Source of the DNA: Albophoma yamanashiensis
Lineage: Eukaryota; Ascomycota; Sordariomycetes; Hypocreales; Ophiocordycipitaceae
Reading direction: 5' to 3'
NCBI GenBank assembly: GCA_001600555.1
Contig: BCKH01000004.1
Coordinates: 1-64,000 of the forward strand
Length of the DNA stretch: 64,000 bases
Shown here: piece after piece, positions 10,430 through 22,243 of the stretch
Position numbering within the stretch: position 1 is the stretch's first letter
Layout of the letters: the number at the start of each line of letters is the position of its first letter
Translations under genes and position numbers: made by a program
Notes under the pieces: generated by a model
The model's database searches: none
Told to the model about the DNA's origin: nothing
The model's input: only the letters and a program-made list of their open reading frames with translations

Positions 10430-11733
10430 TGTTTTAATACTGGAACATTTCCCAAAGCCGCGGAAAGCAAGGCGAAGAATAGCTTGAGGAAACTCATAGC
10501 CATTTACTCTTTAGACTAAACAGCATGGATCAAATGGTGGAATATTATCAGCAAGCCAAAGTCTCTCAACAGCGCTTCTGAACGCCCAACCTTATCAAAC
10601 CTAGTTTGACAGTGAACATAAAGTCTCATCACATTGGGATTTTCGAACCGAAGCTCTGTTTTCTTGCTCCACTGAAATAGGTCGAACCCATACTGGTAGA
10701 CGCATAGTATACTCCGTAGACAGTGCCGGACTGTCAAGGCAATACACGTGACAAAAGCCACGGTATTATTCTCGACCGCTTGTCCGACCATACTAGTCAG
10801 CCAACTGAGCATTCTTGATGTCTTCTGCTCTAACCATGGCACCGACACAGGTCATAATACGCACGAAGCTTGCAGAAGCGGTTGGGAGTTGAATAGAATG
10901 GAGTAAAGCCAGCCCTAGCAATCGCCCGCTGGTACCGTCATCGCATGTAGCTACTACATGAATAAGGCAAGTCAAGAGCAAAGGTGATAATCATATTATA
11001 CCTAAGCATTTCCGATACACACAAAGAGAGCTCTTCAAGCTCCTGACCAATATATGGAGTTCATCTATGAGGCGGGAGATCCAGCTGTGCGGCAATTGGC
11101 GGCCGCTTCACTTAGCGCACTCGCGCGGGAGGAAACGTTTCGCCTGCAGGGTCCCAATAATACAATGATACAAATTCTCCCAAGGGAAAACAAGACAAAT
11201 TTACACAGGAGTCTGCGATGACCCTGTCAAGTTTGTTCTTGCAAGAAAGAGGTTAAATCGAGACATAATCGCGGTTGTTGGCAAAAATGTTGAAAATCGG
11301 GTACTTGCCCCAGGCAAGGTCCTGAATGGCTCGGCACCCTGGGTAAGTCGGAGGAACACCGGCCTCCGCACGGTATGCGTCGCCGGGTCGGAAAAGGGAA
11401 CGCTAACTCTCTGCTTTTCCGATGGCATCGGTTTGCCGATCGCCCCACCACAGCAGCCACTTCCGACAGGGTCTCGCACTCAATTGACAAGTGAGAGGTG
11501 GAGGTCGGCGGACTTACGGAAACTACGAAAATGGGGCGGCGGCTGTCATTTCGGCTCGCGCATTTATCGCAATCGCCGCAAACTAACAACTGATTCCTCG
11601 GACTAGTTGTGTTAAGATCCGGCGGGAGGTCCATCGTGTGAGTCGACTAGAAATAGGGGCCAGGCGAAATTCAAACATATCCGACAGATTCTGTCTCTTG
11701 TTGCTCCTCACATCTCGCCTTGGGAAAAGAAAA
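10430..11733. other. Intergenic stretch, promoter side of the kinase gene
   Basis: Two minus-strand open frames (10,793-10,981 and 10,516-10,848) could be parts of one protein, with alternating hydrophobic and helical stretches such as LLGLALLHSI and NNTVAFVTCIAL. I do not recognise a family, and no start or splice pattern joins them convincingly. From ~11,200 to 11,733 the DNA is GC-rich and probably carries the kinase promoter. Confidence 0.4.
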
Positions 11734-13671
11734 ATGCCCAACAGGAGTTTCTTCAACGATAGCCAAGCGCTCGTACTCAAGAGCTTGGAGGGGCTTTGCA
11801 CCGCCAGCCCTGAGCTTGCGTTCAACAGAAGCACGAAAAGTCGGTTGACTATACCTTGAGACAATTTCAGTTCGTTCTAACGTATTGCACAGCCATATCC
11901 AATACACTTCATGATCCTTCGCAAACCGTCACCTTAATATCGGGAGGTGGCGCTGGACATGAGCCTGCACATGCGGCCTTCGTAGGGCGCGGCATGTTGA
12001 GCGCAGCCGTGTCTGGCAATGTATTTGCGTCACCGTCTGTTTCACAAATCCTCGAAACCATTGGTGCTGTAGGTGGCAGCGCAGGAATCATTTTAATCAT
12101 CAAGAACTACACCGGCGACGTCTTTCATTTCCTTCTGGCGGCAGAGAAGGCTCGCGCTCGATGGGGGTATAGGGTTGAAGTGTTAGTGGTAGGGGATGAT
12201 GTTGCCGTCGGTCGTCGACGAAGCGGCAAAGTTGGTCGTCGGGGTTTGGCGGGCACCGTACTTGTTCACAAGATTCTCGGGGCCTTATCCGCACAGGGCA
12301 AGTGTCTTGATGAGATTTTAGTTATCGGCAAACAGGTACTTGACGGTCTTGTAACATGCGGTGTGTCGCGAGGACACGTTCACATCCCCGGAACTACCGC
12401 TCAAGTGGGAGAAGAGCCGCAGGTTGAGCTCGGAATGGGTATTCACAATGAGCCAGGGTGCCAGGTTCTGAACCCCCCGCCAACCCTAGATGTACTCTTG
12501 GATCGCATGCTAGACATGCTTTTGAAAGCCGACGACACCGACCGTGGCTATGTCGACTTCAGTGGAGGATATCCAGTGTTGCTAGTCAACAACCTCGGTG
12601 GAACTTCGCCACTTGAGCTAAGCGCTCTCTTGCAAGAGACCAACGCTAAGCTGAGTAAGTGCTCCTCATGAGAGAGCATTATAAAATCGCTCAATACTGA
12701 CCGAAGCAGGGGACCGTGGCATTACTGCCGTGAGAATTTTCTGTGGAACGTTCATGACGAGCCTAGATGCGTCGGGATTTAGCATCACTTTGCTCAAGTC
12801 CAGCCCGGAGATGATATCCGCCCTGGATTTCTCAACTTCAGCTCTTGGGTGGCCTCAGGCTTTGACCAATATTCAAAGGCATGACGGTGCGCAAGTCATT
12901 GAATCAGCATGCAAGAGCAGCTACTGGTCACCGTCCAGCTCAGCCGGTCCAAAAGGTAAATCGACAAGCATTCTTGTGCCATTACAGAGCTTACAATCAT
13001 TAGTTGACAGCGCTGCATTCACTGCCTCCGTCACCGCGGCCTGCCAGTCTCTCATCGCTGCGGAGCCCAGAATTACGCAAAGCGATCGATTGGTGGGAGA
13101 CGGTGATTGCGGCACCACCCTGTGTCGAGGCGCAAACGCCATCCTCAAAGCTCTGTCAGATTCTCCTATCAGCGGCTACGCGGGCGCCAGTGCGCAGGTT
13201 GCACGTATCGCCCATACCATTGAAGAGAGTATGGACGGCACTTCTGGGGCGTTATACGAACTGTTCTTCACAGCACTGGCGGCAGCCCTTCAGAGCAGCC
13301 CACCAGGCGAGACGATGACGGTCAATGCATGGGGAAAGGCTGCTGGCATGGCACTAGCGAAGCTCGAAGCTATGACTCCCGCTCGCCGAGGTGACCGTAC
13401 TCTAATGGACGCTCTTATCCCGTTCGTGGAGACCCTTTCGAGTGGAGATCTTACCAAAGCTGCTCATGCTGCAAGGGAGGGTCGTGACAGCACCAAGGGC
13501 ATGGAAGCAAGCCTTGGAAGGGCAGTCTACGTTGCAGAAGAGAACTATGACAAGGTTGCGGATCCTGGAGCCGAGGGTATCGTCGCCATTGTTGAGGGGC
13601 TTGCTGGACTGACATCATATAAGAACATTCTCAGCATTCCACTCAATTCCTCTTTTGAGCAATCAGGCTAA
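11734..13671 (+). CDS. Dihydroxyacetone/glyceraldehyde kinase (DAK), single-chain ATP type
   Basis: Three exons (11,734-11,839, 11,893-12,654, 12,710-13,671) give 609 residues. The DhaK domain has LISGGGAGHEPAH and MGIHNEPG, where H220 is the residue that binds the substrate carbonyl covalently. The DhaL ATP domain has LVGDGDCGTT, MDGTSGALYELF, GDRTLMDAL and DPGAEG, so all nucleotide and Mg sites are present. The enzyme phosphorylates dihydroxyacetone, and in many species glyceraldehyde too. After the aldolase it would feed the triose into glycolysis. The first intron has an unusual GTCGGT donor but a good branch point and acceptor, and the resulting N-terminus has the expected length. Confidence 0.92.
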
Positions 13672-14747
13672 GCCGTCCTATGTACTTAATTAAAGTTCAG
13701 AGCTTTCTCCTTGTAGAAATTCCCGCATGACTATGCCGGCCCGACTTTGATTTATATCTCGAATATCCAAGCTTCGGCGTCATATCCCTCGAGAAAGCCT
13801 CAACGGGTTTACTCGCTTTACAGACTCACAATCCCCTGCATCTCGTCATGAGGGTCTACCTGATTTGTCACGTAGGTCTAGAATCTAGTTCCGTGTAGCC
13901 GCCGGAATGGCCGTAGTGTCTTCCCCTCGAAATCCCAATAACGGACACCAGGGCGGATCATGGCTTACAGCACTATCTTGCCATTCATCACATGACTCGT
14001 CGGTAAGATGTGTCACACATATGTGAGCATACTAGGGCTTGAGACAACGAACAATATCTGCAGCCATACCGCAAAGTACCGAGCACTCCTCTATTAACAG
14101 AGCCCGGGCAGTGCTCAGACCTCGCCCATCCCATATTCGATGGTCTGATGGTTTGTCTGCGATCTATGTAGGGTCACCCGTAGGTCGGTGCGACGGAGCG
14201 GACGCCGGCATGTGTACGGCCGGGAGCTCTTGTTGATCCGCGCGCTACGTCCCATACCGGGCCCGTAACTTTCGGGATTAGGATAGTCTCAACCATTTGT
14301 ATCCGCAACGAGGACGTAAACCAATTCATGGCGGAGTAGCGTGAAGTCGTACTGTGTTGGCTCCCTGTCGCCGAGTCAGGTATAGTGACTGACAGCAGCA
14401 GCACTGTTGTTTAAATTAGAATATCGCGCTAGCATGATTGACTCCGTTCTTGCTGACTGCCGAATGCACCAGCGACTATAGGACGGCCTGACAAAGGATC
14501 GATCGTAGGGCATTTGAGCGAGGAGACGAACATGGAGGGGCAAGAAACAAGTACTACCCTTCCTTGCCTCTTCTACTCCATTTTCTGTGCTCAGTTTCGT
14601 GAAATAGGTTGTCACGAACAAACTTAAGACACCAAGATAAGCTCTTTCCGGATGACATAAATGGACAGGGTCAATTGTCGTCATCCCTACTCCGCCAGTA
14701 CGAAGCATCTATGGGATCATGCTTCTAACGCATTCATGAAGCTACTC
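13672..14747. other. Intergenic stretch between convergent genes
   Basis: The kinase gene runs in from the left and the regulator gene ends from the right. Open frames at 14,039-14,236 and 14,376-14,708 show no family features. No gene is supported. Confidence 0.45.
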
Positions 14748-17354
14748 TTACATGAGGTGGGACGTGAATCGATCGCTGCCAAGTATGGATTCGAGGCCAG
14801 TGACCCCAGAGGCTACCTGGAAGAGACGTCAGTAAATTAGGTCGGGCATCCTCGATAGGACTTACCATGGCGTCGAACTGGTTCCAGCCAGTCAATTCCG
14901 CCAGCGAGTCGCTCGGACTGACATTGAAGTCACCCAAGTCTCCAATCCCAGCGACCCGCGAAGCGTCCAAGGTTCTCCCGGTAATCTCACCGTCCCCGGT
15001 TGAGGCTAGAGTCCGGGCGGCGACCGTTGCCATGCCGAACAGGGACCCTTTTTCACCGCTCTGACCACTTTGAGTTTCCCAGAGATCCGTTTGCCTTATC
15101 ACCTCTGCACGTAGCTCTTCTAAGACAAGGCAGTATCGTGCGGTCAAGGATCCATCCTCCGCTATTCCTGCAATTTCATTCTGGCAACTCTCTGCCGCCG
15201 CGAAGTAGGGTCGATAGGTCTCTTCGGGCTCGTTGATCCGCTGGATAGTGTATACGTATAGCATGACCGCGGCTGAAAAGGCAAAATAAGGGGTGAACTA
15301 AAGTACCGCATCAGTAATGCGCAGAAGACGACAGCAGTTGGACGTACCCAGAACGCTTGGTATAGCTGGCCCGCCTGGATGATATCGTGTACGGTGCGAA
15401 CGATACTCATCGCGGCCTGCAGACACTCACGGATACTTTCCTCCATCTGCGACCTGCGTTCGTCGCTGTCGCGGTGTTGCCACCCCCACCTGTTCCCATC
15501 CTTTAGTCGCGCAAAGTTACTCAGCAACAGCGGGCGATGGGTTAAAATCATGGTGTGCCAGTAAGCGAGGTTTAACACGTTCCTTTGTCGCTGGAATATG
15601 GCAACAAGCGGTGCCGCTTTCATGTCCAGGTCAAGAAAGGCGGACATGTCCGACCTCCAAGACTTGAGCTCTCTCGTGTACTTAGTTATGAGGGCGTATC
15701 GGCCGCTCACCGAGGCTGGGCGGATAGTGTATATGTCGCGCAGAATCCTACTGAGAATCCGCGAGAGCCTATGTTACAAAGGCGTTAATTATGTCCTCTC
15801 ACGACAACCGACCGAATACACACTTGGAATACGCTACTGGAGCACGCATCACCGATTGCCCACACCAGTCACGTTGGAAAGTCTGGTCCGCTCCAGGGTG
15901 CAGCTCGTGGTCGTCTATGCACGACGGCAACTCTTGATCGATGTCGTCGTTGTGGAAAGTCCTTGGCCGCCCCAGGGCTGTGCTCAAGTAGTTGTCGAGG
16001 CTATAGGCACTCCAGAATGTCCGACGACGACACTCGACCTCGACCTGGTCCATAGACTTGAAATCGCCATGCCGATTTCGATGGAGCCCGATGGCAAAGG
16101 CGAATCGAGCCACGGTCCCGAACAAGCTCCAGCAGTGGTTAATGCGGGATTGAGACAGGAGCCACAGACATTGACATAGGCGTGCTTGGACGCTGGCCAG
16201 GCGAACGATGCCCCGCTCTCGAGATAATTGTTGGTTCGCTGCTAGGAAGTATCGGGCACTGGAAATTTATTAGCCGGATCTACCGAAAGCAGAGATGAAC
16301 ATTCTTCAAACCTCATGTCCGCGCCCATAGGGGTGGGTTTCGGCGTCATGTGCTCCTGGGCAATGGCAAAGAGCATAAAAAGAACGGCCGTGCGAGCGGG
16401 CGCTTCGTCTTTGTTGTGCATGGCGCCCCTAGTGTCGTAGAACTCGTCGAGCCAATGTTCGATGGTTGGTCTATGAAGGAAGCGGTCGACTGGCACGGCG
16501 AATTCGAAGTACCTCTGAACCAGCGGGGTTGTATCTTCCCGTGATAACATCAGGTAGAAGGTGGGGTCAAAGTATGGCTGCGGTCTGTCCATGGAGCCAA
16601 ACGGAACGTTGGCATACGGCAATGGAGCGTCGCCAAAGTTGAATATAGGCGAGCCGTGCGGAAATGACACGGACTGGTCCAGGCGCTTTTGAACTCGTAA
16701 GAGGAAAGCAACGCCCGACGAGGGGCCAACGTAATGGCCCTCCAGGTCTGTCTGTGTCGGCTCCGGCGAGGCTTGAGAGTCAACCTCTGTCATTGCCATC
16801 GGGCAACTACTCAGAGCAGGGAACATCTCCTGAGGCACCAGGTCAGGGACTCCATTGACTGGCGACGGGGCAGTCGAATGGTCGGATACCTGCGGCGATG
16901 CGGCGGCCGCGTCGTCGGCGGCCGCAGCGGCATGGCGGCACTCCTCCTGTGGATGCACCTGGCGCGGCCACGTCGATCCAGACGACGCTTGTGTTGACGC
17001 GGACTGGCTTGCCAACGGCACCACAGGGAGCCGCCCTCTGTAGTATGCGGCATTGTAGGTGCACGTAGAAAACGTCTCGGAACAGAGCCGGCAAGGCTGC
17101 AGTCCCGTACACCTTGTTTTTCTCCTATACGGTGGCCCAATTAACTCTGAAATATGCCGATTTTCGCATGGGTGGCAACCACTCGCTCACTTCTTGCATC
17201 GGTCACAAGCGCGGGTCACTCGGACACGGCTGGGATTTCGGCTTCGCCTCTCTGCCAACATATGCGCTCCACGAGCCCCGATGCCTCTGGAGATATGAGA
17301 CTGAGCACCATGGTTGGGAGGGCTGTCGGCAACGGATATCGTGTTCGCGTCCAT
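14748..17354 (-). CDS. Zn2Cys6 transcription factor with one frameshift
   Basis: Five exons on the minus strand (17,354-17,191; 17,124-15,824; 15,768-15,348; 15,297-14,866; 14,816-14,748) join in frame except for one missing base at ~16,251, where PVPD runs into TAG. In the shifted frame the protein continues with YFLAANQQLSRERG. With that base the product would be ~795 residues. The zinc cluster is canonical (C-x2-C-x6-C-x5-C-x2-C-x6-C, starting CDRCKKRKTRC, split by intron 1). The middle domain reads RLCQCLWLLSQSRINHCW, FAIGLHRN and ECRRRTFWSAYSLD, as in fungal transcription factor domains. It is convergent with the kinase gene, so it could regulate the sugar-acid genes, but nothing in the sequence proves this. 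It is either a pseudogene or carries a sequencing error. Confidence 0.82.
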
Positions 17355-18183
17355 AGCAACGGCGATGCCAGTATCTGTAGGGTGGATAGGCGTGGCGATG
17401 AGTTTCGAACGAGAGGAGACGGTCTGCCTTGTATTGTACACACATACCCAGAACCACGTCCTTACTCCTACGGACTAACTATACCCCAAGTGTTCTCCGC
17501 CCAGGTCTCACGGCCAGGATGCTGGGGGCATGGGTGGGCAGGGGGGGGGGAGCGACAGGGAAAATTGCCCCTCCCCCACGCCCTCCCCCAAACCCCCACC
17601 AAAAACGGCCTCTCCGCGGCTTGTGGTCGCGTGCCCAGCCTCATGGGCGCTTGCGCCAAGTCTTACAGAGTCCAGAGTCCTCTGGCCCAGCTCGGCGTTC
17701 TTGGTTCAGCCAAGATGAGTTCATCTATTTTTCGTCGGTATTCATTCGTCAAGCCAGCCCCACTCTCCGCCCCCATGATTGTCTCGTTGCTCAACGCTAC
17801 CAGTGGCTCTCCTCCACAGCCACTTAGTTGGCCGGCACTTTGTTACCCACGAAATCTCTCTCCCGGGCCTCGGAAAGAAGCATGACGCCGTCTAACGCAG
17901 GCATATAAACCACCAAAAACGACTCAAATTACATAAATTTCTCAATACACTATCAAAATCTTATTAGCACGCTCTTGGCTATCAACACTTCGAATATCTT
18001 GGGAGCTGCCAAAGCCGATTTCGTTCCTCAAGCTCCATTGCGCAAACCGCGACCGGTACTCCCATCTCGTTGCAATCTGGGAGTCCGAAACGTGACTAGA
18101 TGTGCTGTTTGGCCGGTGCCAACGAGGGTGAAAATGCTCCAGTGAATGGTTTTGATTTCCTCCTCAAGTTTCCATGAATATAT
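17355..18183. other. Intergenic, with a G-run/C-run block
   Basis: This holds the regulator's promoter and 5' leader. Between ~17,530 and 17,605 there is a run of ten G, followed by many short C runs (CCCCTCCCCC, CCCTCCCCC, CCCCC). That is low-complexity DNA that could form G-quadruplexes on one strand. Open frames through it are compositional artefacts. Confidence 0.5.
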
Positions 18184-18495
18184 TTAAATCCACGCCCCTT
18201 CGACCGAATAGCAAGCACCACTCACAAATGTACTCTCCAAGCCAAGGAGGAACACAACGACGTTCGCCACTTCCCCTGCTGCGCCCTGGCGTTGGAACGC
18301 AATCGGCTCTTCAAAGGGGGCATCTACATGCGTGCTGATTTCGTTCCAGGACTTCTGCATCATCGGAGTGTAAATTGGGCCTGGAGCCACGGCATTGACG
18401 CGGACCTCGCGCGCCACTTTTTCCTTAGCAGCTGCACCGGTCAGGCCCAAAACACCATGCTTACGCGCCGTAGTTCGCTATGCCTGCGAAGTAGG
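18184..18495 (-). pseudogene. 3' fragment of a short-chain dehydrogenase gene
   Basis: The C-terminal third of a classical SDR can be read: AGIANYGA, then a TAA and a deletion where YxxSK should be, then KHGVLGLTGAAAKE, VRVNAVAPGPIYTPMM, QGAAGEVANVVVFLLG and FVSGACYSVEGAW. The nucleotide-binding TGxxxGxG half is missing, and upstream DNA is AT-rich and unrelated. It is a truncated, non-functional relic. Confidence 0.8.
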
Positions 18496-18817
18496 TGTCA
18501 GCTATATAGATCCCTATATAGCTATAATAGGGGTACTATCTAATAAAACCCTATAATTTAACGGAATCTACCCCCTATATTTAGTATAGGGCTCCTAGTT
18601 TGTAAGGACTGCTTTATTGGACTCTACTGTAAGTCCCTGCGCAGCTACGATAGGCTCCAGGCACATCTAGGCCCCACTAACACTCCAGCCGGCGTCAATC
18701 CTTGAAGGTGGGTGTAGACACGTTCATGGCTATGGAATAATGCGATCATCTAGTTCAAAGATCGATTCTTATCGTAAACGTGTCTTCTTTTTACTTTTGA
18801 AGTGGAAAGGACCTCGT
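18496..18817. other. AT-rich DNA beside the SDR relic
   Basis: Rich in TATA and CTATA words (for example CTATATAGATCCCTATATAG). It has the look of C-to-T mutated repeat DNA. No gene is seen. Confidence 0.45.
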
Positions 18818-20024
18818 TTAGGCAGTTATTACAAGTTGCAATATCATGAAAGCCTGTATCCCTGAACTTAGGAACGAAGTAAGGGCACTCCACATCGTTG
18901 GCAAATATAGGTACATAGGAACTGTAGAAAAGGCAAGGAGAACTCCGAGAACAGCAAATACCAGAGCCCAGCGGTTACTAGTTAAGGATTTCTGCCATAA
19001 GTTCGGATATATGGCCGTGAAAATTCCTAGGATGTTCATAGCGGAGCTCTGCATTAGAAGATAAAAATCTTGGTCATCTGTAGACCCTTTCTTATTGGAC
19101 GAGGACTTCCACGCAAAACCCAAAGGTATAATTGCTGCGAGCGTAACAACAGAGACGACAGCTAGCAATGTAGAGACATATGCCTATGTAGTTAGTGACA
19201 TGCAATCCCGTAGTTGCACAGGAGGAGACTGACCTGTGGCCGATCCCGTGGGTAGGCCGAAGAAACTCTTGTTCTCTTTAGGTCATCCAGGGGGCAAACG
19301 TAGTACTGGGGCTCGGAATAGTTACCATTTTCCATGCTGGAAAATGATGGCTTCGCATTGTATATCGCCGCAAACCGTTCAAGCATAAAGACCTTTTGCT
19401 TGATCCCATTACGCAGATCTTCGAATGTAGGGGAGCTTAATTCGTCTTCAATATCCTGGTAACTCTTTGTGGCAACCTCTCGTTGCTGAAGAATGTCAAG
19501 GGCTCGTTCTTTCGCCAGCCTCCAGCGCAGTAGCGAATATTCTTCGCCTAGAAGCGCAAATAGAGAATCGACTGCTTTTCGCCAAATGGGGAGATAGGAT
19601 CTCTTTGTTAAGGATTGTAATAATTTCGTCATGTCATCTTCTGGTCCCTGGACACTCATTCCGTTGAATATGTCTAAATTTCAGTATCGTGTTGCTCGAA
19701 ATAGCTTTCTGTCCGTAGCCGTGTATAATAGGGGGCGTCGGGGTTCTCTACTCTGATACGGGCGTTCTCCTCGCACTCCTGCTTATCTCTTCGAGCCTCT
19801 TCTCTGATACCACAGTTTGCTTCATGGAAAGCATCAAATATTGATATTAAGCTTCGTCGGCAGCTTGGCGTTAGAGACAACCATGTTGGATATCCTTTAT
19901 TCCTAAATGAGCTGGAAGTACTCCGGCATAGGCTTCATACGCTTACTTGTCCACGTCTGGAACAAATTTATAGAATGTCTCATGCTTGTCAGAGCATAAG
20001 TCTGAGCGTTTCGATATTCTTAAT
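18818..20024 (-). pseudogene. Decayed gene for an uncharacterised membrane protein
   Basis: I do not recognise the family. On the minus strand a soluble helical region (PEDDMTKLLQSLTKRS ... RWRLAKERALDIL ... DELSSPTFEDLRNG) is joined by a good intron (about 19,180-19,229) to three hydrophobic segments near the C-terminus (LLAVVSVVTLAAIIPLGFAW; ALVFAVLGVLLAFSTV; FMILQLVITA). Upstream, GYPTWLSLTPSCRRSL and HETFYKFVPDVDK can be read through a second intron. There is a one-base shift near 19,680-19,690 between HDTE and NLDIFNG, and no start codon in frame at the 5' end. The arrangement (soluble part, then a C-terminal membrane hairpin) resembles several fungal proteins of unknown function. It is probably a pseudogene. 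Confidence 0.5.
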
Positions 20025-20821
20025 GTTTCTTATATAGTTCGTCCCTGAAATGGAGTTCTGTGCAAATTGGCAAAGTCGTGGAGAACCAGTCTCGACTAAA
20101 CGAATGCATCTATCCATGAGTTCCAGTCGGGCCAAATGCCTTTATAAAAAGCTTGTATTTGCTTATTGCATCACCTCTCGGTCCAGATCCGCAAATTCTA
20201 CCACTTGTAGCGTGATGTTTGGAAGGCTCTGGAACTGGGCCGAACTCAATATACTTATGTCCGTTCGACGGCGGGGTACCTGTCGTTGGTAAATAAAGTC
20301 ATAGTTTCCTAGTAGAATGTACTAAAACGCAAATACGCGGCTCAGATCTGCTACTGGCTCAACTTGACCTCAGGCAGCCGGACGTCCTAGACGAATGTTT
20401 GAAAGTAACTTTCCGTGGCTAGGTTAAGGCCACGCTGGAAGGGATGTCGCCACCTGAAAAGTAATTGAATTTCTTCTGCATTATTCTCATTCGCTATTTA
20501 TTAAGTCATACCTACGTATGGAGTACGGAGTACTTTATGTCGTAATTCGTTTGTAATGAGGAAAATGCTAGTACTTCTATCATAGGCTATAATAGCGCTA
20601 ATTAACATATACCGTTAAGGCGGCGGCTTCTAATTGGCCAGGATCCCCGCATCGCATAAAAGTACGGGCACCTGGAGGCTTAGCACAGTTTGTTAGGGTG
20701 TTGTTGCAGACCCTAGGTCAGACATTGGAGAAAACAGAAAATCGCGGAGGGAGACCAGAGGGTTTGGAGACCGAGATACATACGACTTCACTGAGCCTCT
20801 CAGCAAAGTCACCAGTAGAAC
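20025..20821. other. Intergenic, possible 5' remains of the membrane-protein gene
   Basis: On the minus strand, between ~20,040 and 20,160, fragments such as IQAFYKGIWPDWNSWIDAFV can be read with interspersed stops and may be its lost 5' part. TACGGAGTAC at 20,524-20,533 is a word repeated in several intergenic regions. No other gene is seen. Confidence 0.35.
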
Positions 20822-22243
20822 TCAACCCCCTAGCAATCCCGTCTGGTCGTGGCATGCGACATACTCAAAGAGACGCTGCCTCTCCTCCAACACCAGCACT
20901 TCATGGAACACTCGAAGTTTGAAATCGTTGTCCAGCTGGGCCGCGTACTTGATGAACCCCCCGAAGATAGCTTGGTGGGTGTTGTGCTCCTTGCTCCAAC
21001 CTTCCAATGAGCGCAAGTTGTCAAAGTAGGCCAGACCAAACGTTCGGTCTCCCTGTGGCTCGAGGGTCTTCGGATCGACGATTTCCATGAAGCGACAGCT
21101 GTGGCATCCGACTTGGCGTCCGTGGTCCCGCAGAAAGTCCATTCCTTGGACCAGTACGGGATGCATAGAAGTCAGGTACAGTTCCCGCTCAACACCCATC
21201 GTGTCACTCCAGTCTTGTCCTGATCGAATGACCGTCATGGCCGCTGATGAAGACACCCGCGTGTGTCGAGCTCCATCGCGTGCTCCGCTGCGCTCGGTCA
21301 GTTTCAGATCTCTGGCCCCACCGTTGAGCTCGTCGGTCTGTGCGGCGGGGAGGCGATCTCGCATGCTTCCCCAGTAAGCGTGTTCTCGGACTGGTCCAGT
21401 GACCCCTGTGCGCATGCATGCCGCACCCTCCGGGACTTTGTCGTCGGAGAATATGGACTCGAAATGATCCATCGGCGGGAAGAAGACTTCCAGGAACCAG
21501 CCGTGCGTCTGATTCTCGGCATCCAAGCCCTCCCACCAAGCCCCAAACCCGGACTTGGCTGCCCAGTCATTGTACGCGGAACGGCTGCCCCAGTACGCAA
21601 TGGCCACGACGTTGTAGAAGCCTCGGTTGTCGACGTTCGCAGCCCACTCCTGGGAAGCGGGACGTGCATGCTCGGCTACGTCCTGGCAGTCCAGAAACCC
21701 AGTCAGTTTCTCCTGAGCCAAAGGTTCGACAGCCTCTCGGCTCGTGAATTGGGCTCCAATGATGGCCATGGCCAAGTTGGACACATCCTCCCCAAACTGT
21801 GCGCAATACGCTGGATAGGGCGGGACGAAATTCTGGGGCGTTTTCGACGAAACGGTTCTCTCCACGCGAAGATGCTCCGGTATTGCTGGTTCAAGCATAT
21901 TTGCCTTGCAGATGGGGGCACAGTTGATGTTTCGAAAGCTTCTGTATGGGATATGATGCGCAGGAAATGTGGGCTGCTTCTTGTTGGAGAATGGAGAGCG
22001 ACAACAAAAGTTCATGCGGGAGGGCATCCGTAGAACCTGAAGAGATGAAGCGACCCGAAGGGATGCTGGTCGCATAAGCAGCCAAGACGTGGCCGATGCG
22101 CGTTGGTCTACATTCTCAGGCCATTGCCAGCAGTACCGAGAGAGGCAGTGACAATGCCGCAGTAACAGCCCAGCGTGGCACCGAGACCCCGCAATTCGCG
22201 CCCGCTCAGCCGCCCGTGCCCAACTGCCTATGGAACTGGCCAT
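20822..22243 (-). CDS. Heme-dependent aldoxime dehydratase (phenylacetaldoxime dehydratase type)
   Basis: One uninterrupted frame. The body matches bacterial and fungal Oxd enzymes: AYWGSRSAYNDW, then REHAYWGSMRDRLP, GQDWSDTMGVERELYL, GWSKEHNTHQAIFGGF with the likely proximal heme histidine, and RVFHEVLVLEE with the likely distal catalytic histidine. Oxd enzymes dehydrate aldoximes to nitriles. The first ATG gives 473 residues. A second ATG at 21,898 gives 358, close to the 351 or so of known enzymes, and the 115 extra residues look like translated leader. The shorter form is more likely; a targeting presequence is the alternative. No nitrilase or amidase gene lies nearby, unlike bacterial clusters. 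The family is uncommon in fungi. Confidence 0.9.
   Translation of the reverse strand: MASSIGSWARAAERARIAGSRCHAGLLLRHCHCLSRYCWQWPENVDQRASATSWLLMRPASLRVASSLQVLRMPSRMNFCCRSPFSNKKQPTFPAHHIPYRSFRNINCAPICKANMLEPAIPEHLRVERTVSSKTPQNFVPPYPAYCAQFGEDVSNLAMAIIGAQFTSREAVEPLAQEKLTGFLDCQDVAEHARPASQEWAANVDNRGFYNVVAIAYWGSRSAYNDWAAKSGFGAWWEGLDAENQTHGWFLEVFFPPMDHFESIFSDDKVPEGAACMRTGVTGPVREHAYWGSMRDRLPAAQTDELNGGARDLKLTERSGARDGARHTRVSSSAAMTVIRSGQDWSDTMGVERELYLTSMHPVLVQGMDFLRDHGRQVGCHSCRFMEIVDPKTLEPQGDRTFGLAYFDNLRSLEGWSKEHNTHQAIFGGFIKYAAQLDNDFKLRVFHEVLVLEERQRLFEYVACHDQTGLLGG

Noticed and set aside
10516..10981. Two minus-strand frames that could be one protein
   Set aside because: I tried to read them as the end of a fungal transcription factor domain, but no motif held up and no splice sites joined them.
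11201..11634. Minus-strand frames with several cysteines upstream of the kinase
   Set aside because: The cysteine spacing does not form a zinc cluster or a secreted-peptide pattern. The region is better read as promoter.
17154..17885. Plus-strand frame of 243 codons through the G-run block
   Set aside because: Antisense to exon 1 of the regulator and then low-complexity DNA. No family.
21263..22033. Plus-strand open frame of 256 codons
   Set aside because: It is antisense to the aldoxime dehydratase, whose family motifs are clear. It has no family features of its own.
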